The notes: generated from the sequence alone by a model not told the origin. A DNA stretch of 64,000 nt from Pseudomonadota bacterium (GCA_020160755.1 JAIUPN010000002.1:186001-250000), one strand, 5' to 3'; counted from the first letter of the stretch, positions 34,205-42,804 are shown. Numbers and translations: made by a program.

Positions 34205-35265
34205 CCGATCACGTCCTGATAGATGCGGCGGACGTTGGTCCCCATGATCTTTTCGACGGTGCTGGCCGGATAGCCCAGCTTGCGCACGCCGTCCCACACG
34301 ACTTCCATGCGGCGCGGGCCGTTGAGTTCGTTGATGAACAGCGGCCAGTCGTCCGCGTTGAAGTTCGCGCCCTCTTCGGCCTTCAGCTCGGCGACATAGG
34401 CGTCGGTCATCTCGACGACGCGGTGGTCGCGGTCGCTGCCGATCGCGACATGGTCGGTGCCCATCACCTTCACCGCATGGTCGATATGGCGGAAATATTC
34501 GGGCAGCGCGTCGTCGCGTTTGGTCGTCAGGAACGGCCGCATCTGGCAGATGCCCGCGACCCCGCCCTTGTCGGCGAGCAGGCGCAGGTTCGCGTCGGTC
34601 GTGTTACGGATATTGCTGTGCACCGCCATGCACGCGGTGTGCGAGACGATCACGGGGACTTTCGACGCGGCGATCGTGTCGGCCATCGTCTGCATGTTGG
34701 AATGCGAGAGGTCGATCAGCATCCGCTGTTCGTTCATGCGGCCGACGAGATCGCGGCCGAAGTGCGTCAGTCCGTTTGCGCCGAGTTCCTTGCACCCCGC
34801 GCCCGCCCAGTTCTGGTCGTTATAGGTGATCTGTGCCGACGTCACGCCGAGCTTGCGGAACAGGTCGACATTGTCGAGGTCGCGTCCGAACTGGGTGCTG
34901 TTCTGGAACAGATAGAAGAGCGCGAGCTGACCGTTTTTGCGCGCGACGTCGATGTCGCTGGTCCTGGTCGCCTTCAGGAACAGTTCGGGGTGCTTTGCGA
35001 TATGAGCGTCATGATCGAGCACCGCCTGCACGGCTTCTTCATAGGCTTGGCCTTCATAGACCTTGGGATCGCAGAGCGTGACGGTGATCGCGTCGAGCCC
35101 GCTCGCGCGCATCTGGCCGATCAGCGCGGCGTCATATTCGAAGCGGACCTCGCCCATCGCGTCGAAGGTGAGCGGCCGCGCCGCCGCGCGCGCCGCCGCG
35201 CCGGGCGCGACCGCCATCGCGGCGGACAGCGCCGCTCCCGACAGGATGAATTGCCGTCTGTCCAT
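34201..35265 (-). CDS. M19-type (renal) dipeptidase family protein, Tat-exported, with altered metal site
   Basis: A 354-residue member of the membrane dipeptidase family, which cleaves dipeptides including those with a D-residue at the C-terminal side. The N-terminus MDRRQFILSGAALSAA is a twin-arginine signal. The C-terminal family features are clear: LIDLSHSN (H188), VIVSHTACMAVHSNIRN (H209), and HVAIGSD. The N-terminal metal ligands are not: the usual DxHxD segment reads FDAMGEV and the bridging glutamate position appears as glutamine (LFQNSTQF). It may be inactive, use one metal, or act on something else. A GGAGAGGG ribosome site precedes the start. It is in an operon with the TPR protein. 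Confidence 0.8.
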   Translation of the reverse strand: MDRRQFILSGAALSAAMAVAPGAAARAAARPLTFDAMGEVRFEYDAALIGQMRASGLDAITVTLCDPKVYEGQAYEEAVQAVLDHDAHIAKHPELFLKATRTSDIDVARKNGQLALFYLFQNSTQFGRDLDNVDLFRKLGVTSAQITYNDQNWAGAGCKELGANGLTHFGRDLVGRMNEQRMLIDLSHSNMQTMADTIAASKVPVIVSHTACMAVHSNIRNTTDANLRLLADKGGVAGICQMRPFLTTKRDDALPEYFRHIDHAVKVMGTDHVAIGSDRDHRVVEMTDAYVAELKAEEGANFNADDWPLFINELNGPRRMEVVWDGVRKLGYPASTVEKIMGTNVRRIYQDVIG

Positions 35266-35280
35266 GGCTTTACCCTCTCC

Positions 35281-35320
35281 AATTTTCTATTGGAAAGAAA
35301 TTAGCGTATAGGAAAATTAT
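35281..35320. promoter_or_regulatory. AT-rich candidate operator upstream of the dipeptidase operon
   Basis: AATTTTCTAT at 35281-35290 faces ATAGGAAAATTAT at 35308-35320 as an imperfect inverted repeat inside the 91-base gap upstream of the dipeptidase gene. The 13-mer ATAGGAAAATTAT recurs exactly, on the other strand, at 38686-38698 upstream of the TonB receptor. Such AT-rich words are rare in this GC-rich window. A binding site for the adjacent XRE-cupin regulator is inferred. Confidence 0.5.
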
Positions 35321-35356
35321 TGCAAGCCCATAGATGGGGCTGGCCGATCGGCGGAA

Positions 35357-35980
35357 TCAGCCGGTGTTGACCCACAGGACGACGGCATCTTCCTCGCTTG
35401 TCGAATAGGCCGCGTGCTGCATGCTGCTGTTGATGTAGATGCTGTCGCCGACGCCGAGGATCGCGGGTTCGTAATGCTCGGTCTGGAAACAGATTTCGCC
35501 TTCGAGGACGTAGAGGAATTCCTCGCCGCTGTGCTGCGACCAGCTCTTGAAATCCTCGAGGCTGCGCGCCTTGATCGTCGTGACGAACGGCAGGATTCGC
35601 TTGTTCTTGAGTTCGGCGGCGATCAGCCGGTGGCGATAGACCGCGGTTTCCATCAGGCGGCCGGCGCCGTCCATCGTGACGCTGCGCCGCCCCGCGGCAT
35701 CCTGCCCCGAATTGCTCGCGAACAATTCGGTGATGTCGATGTCGAAGCCTGTCGCAAGCTTTTGCACGACGTCGAACGTAGGCGACATCTGGTCATTTTC
35801 GATCTTCGACAGGGTGGAGGCGGCGAGGCCCGTCAGGCGGCCGGCGTCCTCCAGCGTCATGCCGCGTTCCTTGCGCAACTGGCGCAATCGCTCGCCCAGG
35901 TGAAAACCCTCGGAACGGGGCCGTTTCCTGGTACGAACGGCGTCCAGAACTTCCGGCTCGTCTCCATTTCTGGGCGGCAT
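35357..35980 (-). CDS. XRE-family regulator with C-terminal cupin domain
   Basis: A 207-residue regulator. The N-terminal helix-turn-helix reads RLRQLRKERGMTLEDAGRLT with GLAASTLSKIENDQMSP, and the C-terminal cupin has HSGEEFLYVLEGEICFQ and GDSIYINSSMQHA. The start at 35980 is preferred because a GGAGACTT ribosome site stands 4 bases before it; the frame is open 26 codons further. Proteins of this architecture usually control uptake and degradation of amino acids, polyamines or peptides, with the cupin sensing a ligand. It lies between the dipeptidase and TonB receptor genes, both of which carry the candidate operator. Confidence 0.88.
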   Translation of the reverse strand: MPPRNGDEPEVLDAVRTRKRPRSEGFHLGERLRQLRKERGMTLEDAGRLTGLAASTLSKIENDQMSPTFDVVQKLATGFDIDITELFASNSGQDAAGRRSVTMDGAGRLMETAVYRHRLIAAELKNKRILPFVTTIKARSLEDFKSWSQHSGEEFLYVLEGEICFQTEHYEPAILGVGDSIYINSSMQHAAYSTSEEDAVVLWVNTG

Positions 35981-36083
35981 AAGTCTCCAATCCTCAACTT
36001 GCTCGAGATCATACGGTATCGGCCATTGGAGGACGGCTGGGGGAAGAGGTCCGGCCAATCAGCCACCGCAATCTATAAAGCAC

Positions 36084-36097
36084 AAATTTCCGATAGG
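36084..36097. promoter_or_regulatory. AAATTTCCG-type motif upstream of the XRE-cupin gene
   Basis: The 14-mer AAATTTCCGATAGG lies about 105 bases upstream of the XRE-cupin start in the 194-base gap between this gene and the TonB receptor stop. Related words occur at 38659 and 46060, also intergenic. It could be an autoregulatory site. Confidence 0.35.
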
Positions 36098-36174
36098 CTA
36101 CGATATTGGCATATCCGCTATGCCGCCATCGTATACGCCCACCGGAAATATTGGCCGACCTCGAACAGACGAGA

Positions 36175-38616
36175 TCAGAATTTATACTTGGCATTCAAAT
36201 AATAGAAGCCGCCGGCGACCCCGAATACGCTGTGATTGTCGTAGATCAGGCCCGACCGCGCGCGCGCCGGACCGCGGCCCGGCGGGAAGATATTGAAGAT
36301 ATTGCGTGCGCCGACGCTGAGGTCGACGCCCTCGATACCCGAATAGGTCACTTCGGCGTCGAACAGGGTCACGGCCTTGCGCGGCAGGAAGGTCGCACCA
36401 TCGAGGCGGCGCCATGCGCCATAATGGATCGCGCGGCCCATGAAGGCGAAATCGCCGACCTTGGTCGTTGCCGAGAAGTTGCCGCGCCAGCGCGGGGTGC
36501 CGCGTTCGAACTCGGTGACGATCGCCGAGGTAAAGCCGACCGGCGGTGCGCCGCGCAGCTGCTGCTCATTATAGTTCACCGCGAGGCTGAAGTCGGTCGA
36601 GGCGTTATCCGACCAGGTCTGGCGATAGGTGCTCACCAGGTCGAAACCGCGCACGCGGGTGTTCATTTCATTCTGGAAATAGCGCACATCCTCGATGTCG
36701 GCGCCGTTCGGGAAGCCGAGCGCCGCCAGTGCGGCGCGCTCCGCCGCGGTGGTTTTGCGCGACGGGGTGAGCAGCAGGCGATCGTCGACCTTGATCTGAT
36801 AAAAGTCGAGCGTGGTGAGGAAGCCGTCGAGACCGGTGAAGACCACGCCCGCCGACATGTTGAACGAGGTTTCGGGCTTCAGCGACTTCGACCCGAAGAC
36901 CTGCGCTGCGGGCGAACCCGGGACCAGCACGGCGTCGAGGATGAAACCGCCCAGCCCGTCGAGCTGCGAGGTCAGGCTGGTTCCGAACACCTGCCCGGCG
37001 GCCGGAGCGCGAAAGCCGGTGCTGACCGAGCCGCGCAGCGCGAACGCATCGCTCAGCTCGAAACGGGTCGCCGCCTTGTAGCTGAAGTTCGTGCCGAACT
37101 GGTCATAATCTTCGTAGCGGCCGGCGGCCGACAGGTTCCACCAGGGCGTGATATCGGCATCGACTTCGGCGAAAACCGCGTAGCTCGCCGAATTGAAGCT
37201 GCCGGCGAATTCGGGCGAGAAGCCCTGGAAGCCGTTCGAACCCGCGGGCAGGTCCTGCAGCGGCCCCGTCGTATAGCTGGCGACATCGCCGCGGCCGATG
37301 ACATAGGTTTCCTTGCGATAGCTGGCACCGGCGAAAGCGAGGATGTTGTCGGTCAGTTCATAGGATGTTTCGGCATCGAACTGGATTTCACGCTGGGTCA
37401 GCGATCCCGGCTTGAACGAGGTCGGCGAATTGACCCCCATCGATGCGTTGATCGTGCCGGTGATCGTATAGTCGACGGTGTTGGTGCCATAGCGTGCCGA
37501 CAGGTCCCAGTTCCACGGGCCGACCTGATCGCGCAAGCCGACGAGAGCGCTGAAATCCTCAAGATTGCCCGAGAATTCGGGCGTGAACCCGCCCGGATAG
37601 ATCGCGGCGAGATTGAACAGCTGCGGATGCGCCGGGGTGAGATCGAAGCGCGAATTGGCGTAGGTGCCATGGCCGTTCACGCCGCCGGCGGTAAAGGGCT
37701 GACGCAGGCCGAAGGTCACCGAGCTTTTGCCCGTCATATAGTTGCCGAACGTATAGGCTTCGAGCTCGTCGCCCAGCTCGACGCCCGCGTTCCACACCGC
37801 CTTGAACGCCATGTAGCGCGGATCGAGATTGCCTTCGGGGTGCTCGGGCACGCCCGGGACGCCCGCCGCCCGCAAGGCGACCGCGCCGGCGTGGCTGGCC
37901 TTCTTCGCATAGGCTTTGGCCTGATCGGTATATTGGGCGGCGAGATTGAAATAGGCATTGTCGCCGACGGGGACGGCAATATGGCCCTGAATGTCGTAGT
38001 TGCGGCCGCCGCTTTCGAAATATTCCCCGACCTGCGCCATGATCGAGCCGCCGCTCTTCGCCTTTTTCAGCTCCATGTTGATCACGCCGGCGATCGCGTC
38101 CGAACCATATTGGGCCGACGCGCCGTCGCGCAGCACTTCGACGCTCGACAGGGCGATCGGCGGAATGACGTTGAAATCCTGGCCCTGCGAGCCCGAGGTC
38201 GACGCATGGCCGGTGCCGATCTGCACGATCGAGGCGCGGTGGCGGCGCTTGCCGTTCATCAGCAGCAGGACATGGTCGGCGGGCGAACCGCGCAGCGTGA
38301 TCGGCCGCACGAACGACGAGCCGTCATTGCCCTGCAGGCGCTGGGCGTTGAACGCGGGCACCAGCGTGCGCAGCGCGTCGTTCACGTCGGCATAGCCTGT
38401 CGCGGTGATGCTTTCGGGCGAAATGACGTCGATCGCGACCGAGCTGTCGGTGATCGAGCGATCCTTGCGGCGTGTCCCGATCACGACGATGTCATTGCCG
38501 CCATTCTCGGTCGTGGCGCCGTCGGCTTCGGGCGGTGCCGTCTGGGCCTGTGCAGCAGGCGCGATCGCGAAAGCGACCGCCGACGACAACAGCAGGCGTG
38601 AAACGAACTTCGACAT
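36175..38616 (-). CDS. TonB-dependent outer-membrane receptor
   Basis: An 813-residue receptor with a signal peptide (SRLLLSSAVAFAIAPAAQAQ). The plug domain has DVISPESITATGYADVNDAL, RPITLRGSPADHVLLLMNGK and VEVLRDGASAQYGSDAIAGV. The C-terminus ends in aromatic-rich KYKF. The start at 38616 is set by an AAGGAGGG ribosome site; the in-frame codon 30 bases upstream lacks one. The plug differs from the other two receptors (LRDGASAQYGSDAI rather than LRGPQGTLFGRN), a type common for peptide or polymer uptake in sphingomonads. With a peptidase operon on one side and an exported amidohydrolase on the other, a peptide ligand is inferred. Confidence 0.92.
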   Translation of the reverse strand: MSKFVSRLLLSSAVAFAIAPAAQAQTAPPEADGATTENGGNDIVVIGTRRKDRSITDSSVAIDVISPESITATGYADVNDALRTLVPAFNAQRLQGNDGSSFVRPITLRGSPADHVLLLMNGKRRHRASIVQIGTGHASTSGSQGQDFNVIPPIALSSVEVLRDGASAQYGSDAIAGVINMELKKAKSGGSIMAQVGEYFESGGRNYDIQGHIAVPVGDNAYFNLAAQYTDQAKAYAKKASHAGAVALRAAGVPGVPEHPEGNLDPRYMAFKAVWNAGVELGDELEAYTFGNYMTGKSSVTFGLRQPFTAGGVNGHGTYANSRFDLTPAHPQLFNLAAIYPGGFTPEFSGNLEDFSALVGLRDQVGPWNWDLSARYGTNTVDYTITGTINASMGVNSPTSFKPGSLTQREIQFDAETSYELTDNILAFAGASYRKETYVIGRGDVASYTTGPLQDLPAGSNGFQGFSPEFAGSFNSASYAVFAEVDADITPWWNLSAAGRYEDYDQFGTNFSYKAATRFELSDAFALRGSVSTGFRAPAAGQVFGTSLTSQLDGLGGFILDAVLVPGSPAAQVFGSKSLKPETSFNMSAGVVFTGLDGFLTTLDFYQIKVDDRLLLTPSRKTTAAERAALAALGFPNGADIEDVRYFQNEMNTRVRGFDLVSTYRQTWSDNASTDFSLAVNYNEQQLRGAPPVGFTSAIVTEFERGTPRWRGNFSATTKVGDFAFMGRAIHYGAWRRLDGATFLPRKAVTLFDAEVTYSGIEGVDLSVGARNIFNIFPPGRGPARARSGLIYDNHSVFGVAGGFYYLNAKYKF

Positions 38617-38646
38617 TTTTCCCTCCTTGGTAACCCATTTCCCCAC

Positions 38647-38668
38647 CCGGAAATGTCCAAATTTCCGG
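38647..38668. promoter_or_regulatory. Perfect inverted repeat upstream of the TonB receptor gene
   Basis: CCGGAAAT (38647-38654) and ATTTCCGG (38661-38668) form an 8-base perfect inverted repeat with a 6-base spacer, 31 bases upstream of the receptor start. It could be a dimeric regulator site or a leader hairpin in the receptor mRNA. The right arm contains the AAATTTCCG word found upstream of two other transcription units. Confidence 0.5.
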
Positions 38669-38683
38669 AGTCCATCTCATTGT

Positions 38684-38700
38684 TGATAATTTTCCTATCA
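38684..38700. promoter_or_regulatory. Candidate operator between TonB receptor and amidohydrolase
   Basis: TGATAATTTTCCTATCA has 5-base palindromic arms (TGATA/TATCA) and includes the exact complement of the 13-mer at 35308-35320. An 11-of-13 copy, AAAATATTCCTAT, follows at 38723-38735. All lie in the 180-base divergent promoter region, so one regulator could control both directions. Confidence 0.5.
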
Positions 38701-38796
38701 TAAAATTTATTGCCCAACCAGCAAAATATTCCTATGCGATGGGCGAGGCCCCGGAGCCGATCTTCGGCGCCCGGTCGGCGGGAGTTTTTTCAGGTG

Positions 38797-40146
38797 ATGG
38801 GCTTTCAGGTGACGGACAGGACGAGGCGCGCGGCGCCCGCGCGCTCGTGGCTATGGCGCGGCGCGCTGCCGGCTTCGATCGTCGGTGCTTTGCTGGCGGG
38901 CACGGCGGCTGCGGCGCCCGCTCCACGCGAGGAACTGGTGATTCATGCCGGCGCGGTGATCGCGATTCCCGGCGAACGCACGCTCGGCCCGACCACGATC
39001 GTCGTTCGCGACCATCGGATCGCCGAAGTCCGCGCGGGTTATGTCGATTTCCCCGACGTGCCGACGATCGACCTCAAGGACCGCACCGTGCTGCCCGGGC
39101 TGATCGATATGCATGTTCATTTCAGCTTCGCCCCCGAAACGAGGCTCTGGTCGGCGGCGATCGACACGCCCGAGGATGTTGCGCTGTTCGCCTTTTCCAA
39201 TGCGAAAAAAACGCTGGAGGCGGGGTTCACGACGGTGCGCGATGTCGGGTCGGACGGCTATTCGATCCACGCGCTCCGCGATGCAGTCAACGACGGCACC
39301 GTCACTGGCCCGCGCATCTTCCTGTCGGGTACGTCGCTGTCGATCGTCGGCGGCCACGGCGACATGTCGGGGCTCAATCGCAAGACGACCGAAGCCTTGT
39401 TCCCCTATGACTATACCGGCGCGTGCACCGGCGCGGTCGAATGCGCGCTGCGCGTCCGCGAAGCAGCGAAATATGGCGCCGACCTGATCAAGATAACCTC
39501 GACCGGCGGCATCATGTCGCAGCAGGCGCGCGGGCTGGGCCAGCATCTGAGCGACGAGGAACTCGTCTCGATCGTCACCACCGCGCACGGCCTCGGGCTC
39601 AAGGTCGCGGCGCATGCGCATGGCGCTGCGGGCGTCACCGCGTCGGTGCGCGCCGGGGTCGATTCGATCGAGCATGGCACTTGGCTCGACGCCGAAACCG
39701 CGCAGGCGATGGCGAAGCGCGGCACCTGGCTGGTGCCGACGCTCGGACTGCTCGATGCGCGCAAGGAAAGCGACGCCAGCCCCGCGGTGCAGGCCAAAAT
39801 GGCCGAAGCGCGCCGCGTCGCCGGGCAAAACATCCGCCTTGCGGTCCAGCACAAGGTTAACATCGCCTTCGGCACCGACGCGGGCGTATCGCCGCACGGG
39901 CAGAATGCGCGCCAGTTCCGGCTGATGGTCGAGCATGGGCCGATGACCCCGATGGCGGCGCTCCGCTCGGCGACCGTCGATGCCGCCGCGCTCCTCGACC
40001 AGTCGGCCGACCTCGGGACGATCGAGGTCGGCAAATTCGCCGATCTTGTCGCCGTTGCCGGCGACCCCTCACGCGACATTACGGTGATGGAACGGGTCGC
40101 CACCGTCATCAAGGACGGCCGGATCATCATTCACGACCGGCGCTGA
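38797..40146 (+). CDS. Exported metal-dependent amidohydrolase (Xaa-Pro dipeptidase/imidazolonepropionase-like)
   Basis: A protein of about 449 residues in the amidohydrolase superfamily. The metal site is complete: PGLIDMHVHFSF (HxH), the lysine in LIKITSTGGIMS that would be carboxylated, AAHAHGAAG, IEHGTW and FGTDAGVS. A hydrophobic segment near the N-terminus (LPASIVGALLAGTAAAA) suggests export or anchoring. The start is uncertain: ATG at 38797, GTG at 38794 (better spaced from GGGAG) or ATG at 38734 are possible. Enzymes of this group cleave Xaa-Pro or acyl-amino-acid bonds. A paralogue is encoded at 55773. It begins a plus-strand unit with the aldehyde dehydrogenase and TPR genes. Confidence 0.83.
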   Translation: MGFQVTDRTRRAAPARSWLWRGALPASIVGALLAGTAAAAPAPREELVIHAGAVIAIPGERTLGPTTIVVRDHRIAEVRAGYVDFPDVPTIDLKDRTVLPGLIDMHVHFSFAPETRLWSAAIDTPEDVALFAFSNAKKTLEAGFTTVRDVGSDGYSIHALRDAVNDGTVTGPRIFLSGTSLSIVGGHGDMSGLNRKTTEALFPYDYTGACTGAVECALRVREAAKYGADLIKITSTGGIMSQQARGLGQHLSDEELVSIVTTAHGLGLKVAAHAHGAAGVTASVRAGVDSIEHGTWLDAETAQAMAKRGTWLVPTLGLLDARKESDASPAVQAKMAEARRVAGQNIRLAVQHKVNIAFGTDAGVSPHGQNARQFRLMVEHGPMTPMAALRSATVDAAALLDQSADLGTIEVGKFADLVAVAGDPSRDITVMERVATVIKDGRIIIHDRR

Positions 40147-40193
40147 GCAGCAGGTTGACCCATATTCTCGCAACACTTTTTACGGACACAAAA

Positions 40194-41756
40194 ATGAACG
40201 CCATCGATATCTCTCTCTCCTCCCAGCCGGCACCGGGCACCCTTGCCGACGCGGTGACCGACATTTTCGGCGAACTCGGCCTGTCGCTCGCGGGCGATCT
40301 GGGGTCCGGCCTCGACGTTTTTTCTCCGATCGACGGGTCGACGCTGGCGTCGCTGAAAATGCACCGGGCCGCCGACATGGACGCGATGGTTGCTCAGGCC
40401 GAGGTGGCCTTCGCTGCGTGGAAGCAGGTCCCCGCGCCGCATCGCGGCGAACTCGTCCGGCGCTACGGCCAGCTTGTGCGCGAGCATAAGGAAGCGCTGT
40501 CGCGTCTGCTGACGATCGAGAATGGCAAGATCCTGACCGAGGCGCGCGGCGAAGTGCAGGAGGTGATCGACATCTGCGAATATGCCGTCGGCCTGTCGCG
40601 CCAGCTCTTCGGGCTGACGATCGCGTCGGAACGCGCCGAGCACCGGCTGACCGAATATTGGCATCCGCTCGGCCCGCTCGGGCTGATCTCGGCGTTCAAC
40701 TTCCCCGCCGCGGTCTGGGCATGGGGCACCACCGTTGCGCTGGTGTGCGGCGACAGCGCGATCTGGAAGCCGTCGGAAAAGACGCCGCTGACCGCGCTCG
40801 CCTTCGGCAAGCTGCTCCAGCAGGCGGCCGCCGACTATGAATTTGCGCCCGAACATCTGGTGCAGGTCGCGATCGGCGCCGCCGAATGCGGCGGCGTCAT
40901 CGCCGACCATCCGGGAATCGCGATCGTCAGCGCGACGGGCAGCGTGCGTATGGGGCAGGACGTCGGCGTGCGCGTCCAGCGGCGCTTCGGGCGCGCGGTG
41001 CTCGAACTCGGCGGCAACAACGCCGCGATCGTCGCGCCGAGCGCCGACATCGGGCTCGCCTTGCGCGGCACGGTCTTTGCCGCGACGGGCACCTGCGGCC
41101 AGCGCTGCACGACGCTACGCCGCCTGATCGTCCACGACAGCATCCGCGCCGATTTCGTGAAGCGTCTGATCGCGACCGCTGACAGCCTGCGCATCGGTAG
41201 CCCGCTGGCAGACGATACGCATGTCGGCCCGCTGATCGACAAGGCGGCGTTCGACGCGATGCAGCGCGCACTCGATCAGGCACGCGCCGAGGGCGGCACC
41301 GTCCATGGCGGCGAGCGGATCGAGATCGCCGGATCGCCCGACGCCTATTACGTCCGCCCCGCCATCGTCGAAATGCCCGCGCAGAGCATGATCGTCCGTG
41401 AAGAGACGTTCGCGCCGATCCTCTATGTGCTGTCCTATTCGACCCTCGACGAAGCGATCGCGCTCCAGAACGGCGTGCCGCAGGGGCTGTCGTCGTGCAT
41501 TTTCACCAACGACGTGCGCGAAGCCGAGCGCTTCCAGTCGGCGGAGGGCAGCGACTGCGGCATCGTCAACGTCAATATCGGGACGAGCGGCGCCGAGATC
41601 GGCGGCGCGTTCGGCGGGGAGAAGGTGACGGGCGGCGGCCGCGTGTCGGGGTCGGACAGCTGGAAGAATTATATGCGCCGCGTTACCGCGACGGTGAATT
41701 ATTCGACTTCGCTCCCGCTCGCGCAGGGCGTGAAGTTCGATCTCGACATCGACTGA
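40194..41756 (+). CDS. Aldehyde dehydrogenase, ALDH7 (aminoadipate-semialdehyde dehydrogenase)-like
   Basis: A 520-residue NAD(P)-dependent aldehyde dehydrogenase. Visible motifs are SAFNFPAAVWAW and IWKPSEKTPLTA for cofactor binding, LELGGNNAAIV with the general-base glutamate, and the catalytic cysteine in GTCGQRCTTLRRL. GNNA together with GQRCTTxRR is the ALDH7 signature; that family oxidises alpha-aminoadipic semialdehyde / piperideine-6-carboxylate in lysine breakdown. The ATG at 40194 gives the normal length; a TTG at 40155 is less likely. It lies 47 bases after the amidohydrolase, so it could act on a semialdehyde from amino-acid or peptide catabolism. Confidence 0.88.
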   Translation: MNAIDISLSSQPAPGTLADAVTDIFGELGLSLAGDLGSGLDVFSPIDGSTLASLKMHRAADMDAMVAQAEVAFAAWKQVPAPHRGELVRRYGQLVREHKEALSRLLTIENGKILTEARGEVQEVIDICEYAVGLSRQLFGLTIASERAEHRLTEYWHPLGPLGLISAFNFPAAVWAWGTTVALVCGDSAIWKPSEKTPLTALAFGKLLQQAAADYEFAPEHLVQVAIGAAECGGVIADHPGIAIVSATGSVRMGQDVGVRVQRRFGRAVLELGGNNAAIVAPSADIGLALRGTVFAATGTCGQRCTTLRRLIVHDSIRADFVKRLIATADSLRIGSPLADDTHVGPLIDKAAFDAMQRALDQARAEGGTVHGGERIEIAGSPDAYYVRPAIVEMPAQSMIVREETFAPILYVLSYSTLDEAIALQNGVPQGLSSCIFTNDVREAERFQSAEGSDCGIVNVNIGTSGAEIGGAFGGEKVTGGGRVSGSDSWKNYMRRVTATVNYSTSLPLAQGVKFDLDID

Positions 41757-41782
41757 ACATTATCTGTTGGAGGAGGTTTGAA

Positions 41783-42775
41783 ATGGTCCCCGGGAAACTG
41801 AAATGGCTGGCGTCGGCCGGCCTGCTGATGCTGGCGATGCCGCTGGCGGCGGCGGCGCAGGAGGGCAGCGTGCAGGGCATTTCGCTGCTCGGCAAGCCGA
41901 TGGTCACGACGCAGACGCGCAACGCCAATGTCGCGGCGACCGAGACGCTCGACCGCGCGGCGCGCGACGCCAAGGCGGCCTATGAAGCCAATATGACGGT
42001 CGACAGCGCGACCTGGTACGGCCGCATCCTCTTCTATCAGGGCTATTCGAAGGAATCGGCCGCGGTTTACGATCAGGCGCTCAAGCGCTTCCCCAATTCG
42101 GGCAAGCTGCTGCGCCACCGCGCGCACCGCGCCTTTTCGCTGCGCGAATTCGACAAGTCGATCGAACTCGGGCTGAAGGCGGCGAAGCTGTACGAGAACC
42201 AGCCGCTCGAACGCGAAAAGCCGGGTCCCGACTATTTTCCCGGCGACCCCGATGTCGTGCAATATTATCTCTACTATCACCTCGGACAGGCCTATTTCGC
42301 CAAGCATGATTTCGACAATGCGGCGAAATGGTTCGCGAAGTCGGCCGAATCGGCCGCCTTCACCCACGACGTCGAGGCGCGCACCGCGAACGGCTATTGG
42401 GAATATCTGTCGCTCGCGCGCGCCGGAAAGCTCCGCGAGGCGCAGAAGCTTCTCGACGAGTATGACCTGACCTTGTTCGAGGTCCATCCGAAGGGCGGGT
42501 CGGACACCTATTTCGACGGGTTGCAACTGTTCAAGGGCAACCGCGCCGCCGACAGCTTCTTCAGCGACAAGGACAGCGGCCGGGCCTTTGCGACCGCCGA
42601 CGGGGTGGCCGCTTCGACCGCCTACAGCCTTGCCAACTACTATATTCTCAGCGGCGAGCCCGAGAAGGCAAAGCCCTGGCTGAAGCGCTCGATCAATGTC
42701 GACAGCTGGGGATTTTTCGCGCGTATTCAGGCCGAAGCCGACTGGCTGCTGCTCTTTCCGGGCGAGCAGCCCTGA
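41783..42775 (+). CDS. Periplasmic TPR-like protein, paralogue of the one at 33275
   Basis: A 330-residue exported helical-repeat protein. The signal peptide is KWLASAGLLMLAMPLAAAA. TPR-like repeats include TWYGRILFYQGYSKESAAVY, ALKRFPNSGKLLRHRAHRAF, and the well-formed unit YYHLGQAYFAKHDFDNAAKW. The GGAGGAGG ribosome site is strong. It shares WYGR, FPNSxKL and RHRA-type elements with the protein at 33275, and both are last in operons headed by an exported hydrolase. Role unknown; a scaffold or substrate-binding helper for periplasmic peptide cleavage is possible. Confidence 0.7.
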   Translation: MVPGKLKWLASAGLLMLAMPLAAAAQEGSVQGISLLGKPMVTTQTRNANVAATETLDRAARDAKAAYEANMTVDSATWYGRILFYQGYSKESAAVYDQALKRFPNSGKLLRHRAHRAFSLREFDKSIELGLKAAKLYENQPLEREKPGPDYFPGDPDVVQYYLYYHLGQAYFAKHDFDNAAKWFAKSAESAAFTHDVEARTANGYWEYLSLARAGKLREAQKLLDEYDLTLFEVHPKGGSDTYFDGLQLFKGNRAADSFFSDKDSGRAFATADGVAASTAYSLANYYILSGEPEKAKPWLKRSINVDSWGFFARIQAEADWLLLFPGEQP

Positions 42776-42804
42776 GCCGACAAGCGGTCCGCGATGGACG
42801 GTTC

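Noticed and set aside
36106..38601. 831-codon open frame on the plus strand opposite the TonB receptor
   Set aside because: Typical shadow of a GC-rich receptor gene; the minus-strand frame has the signal peptide, plug motifs and terminal phenylalanine.
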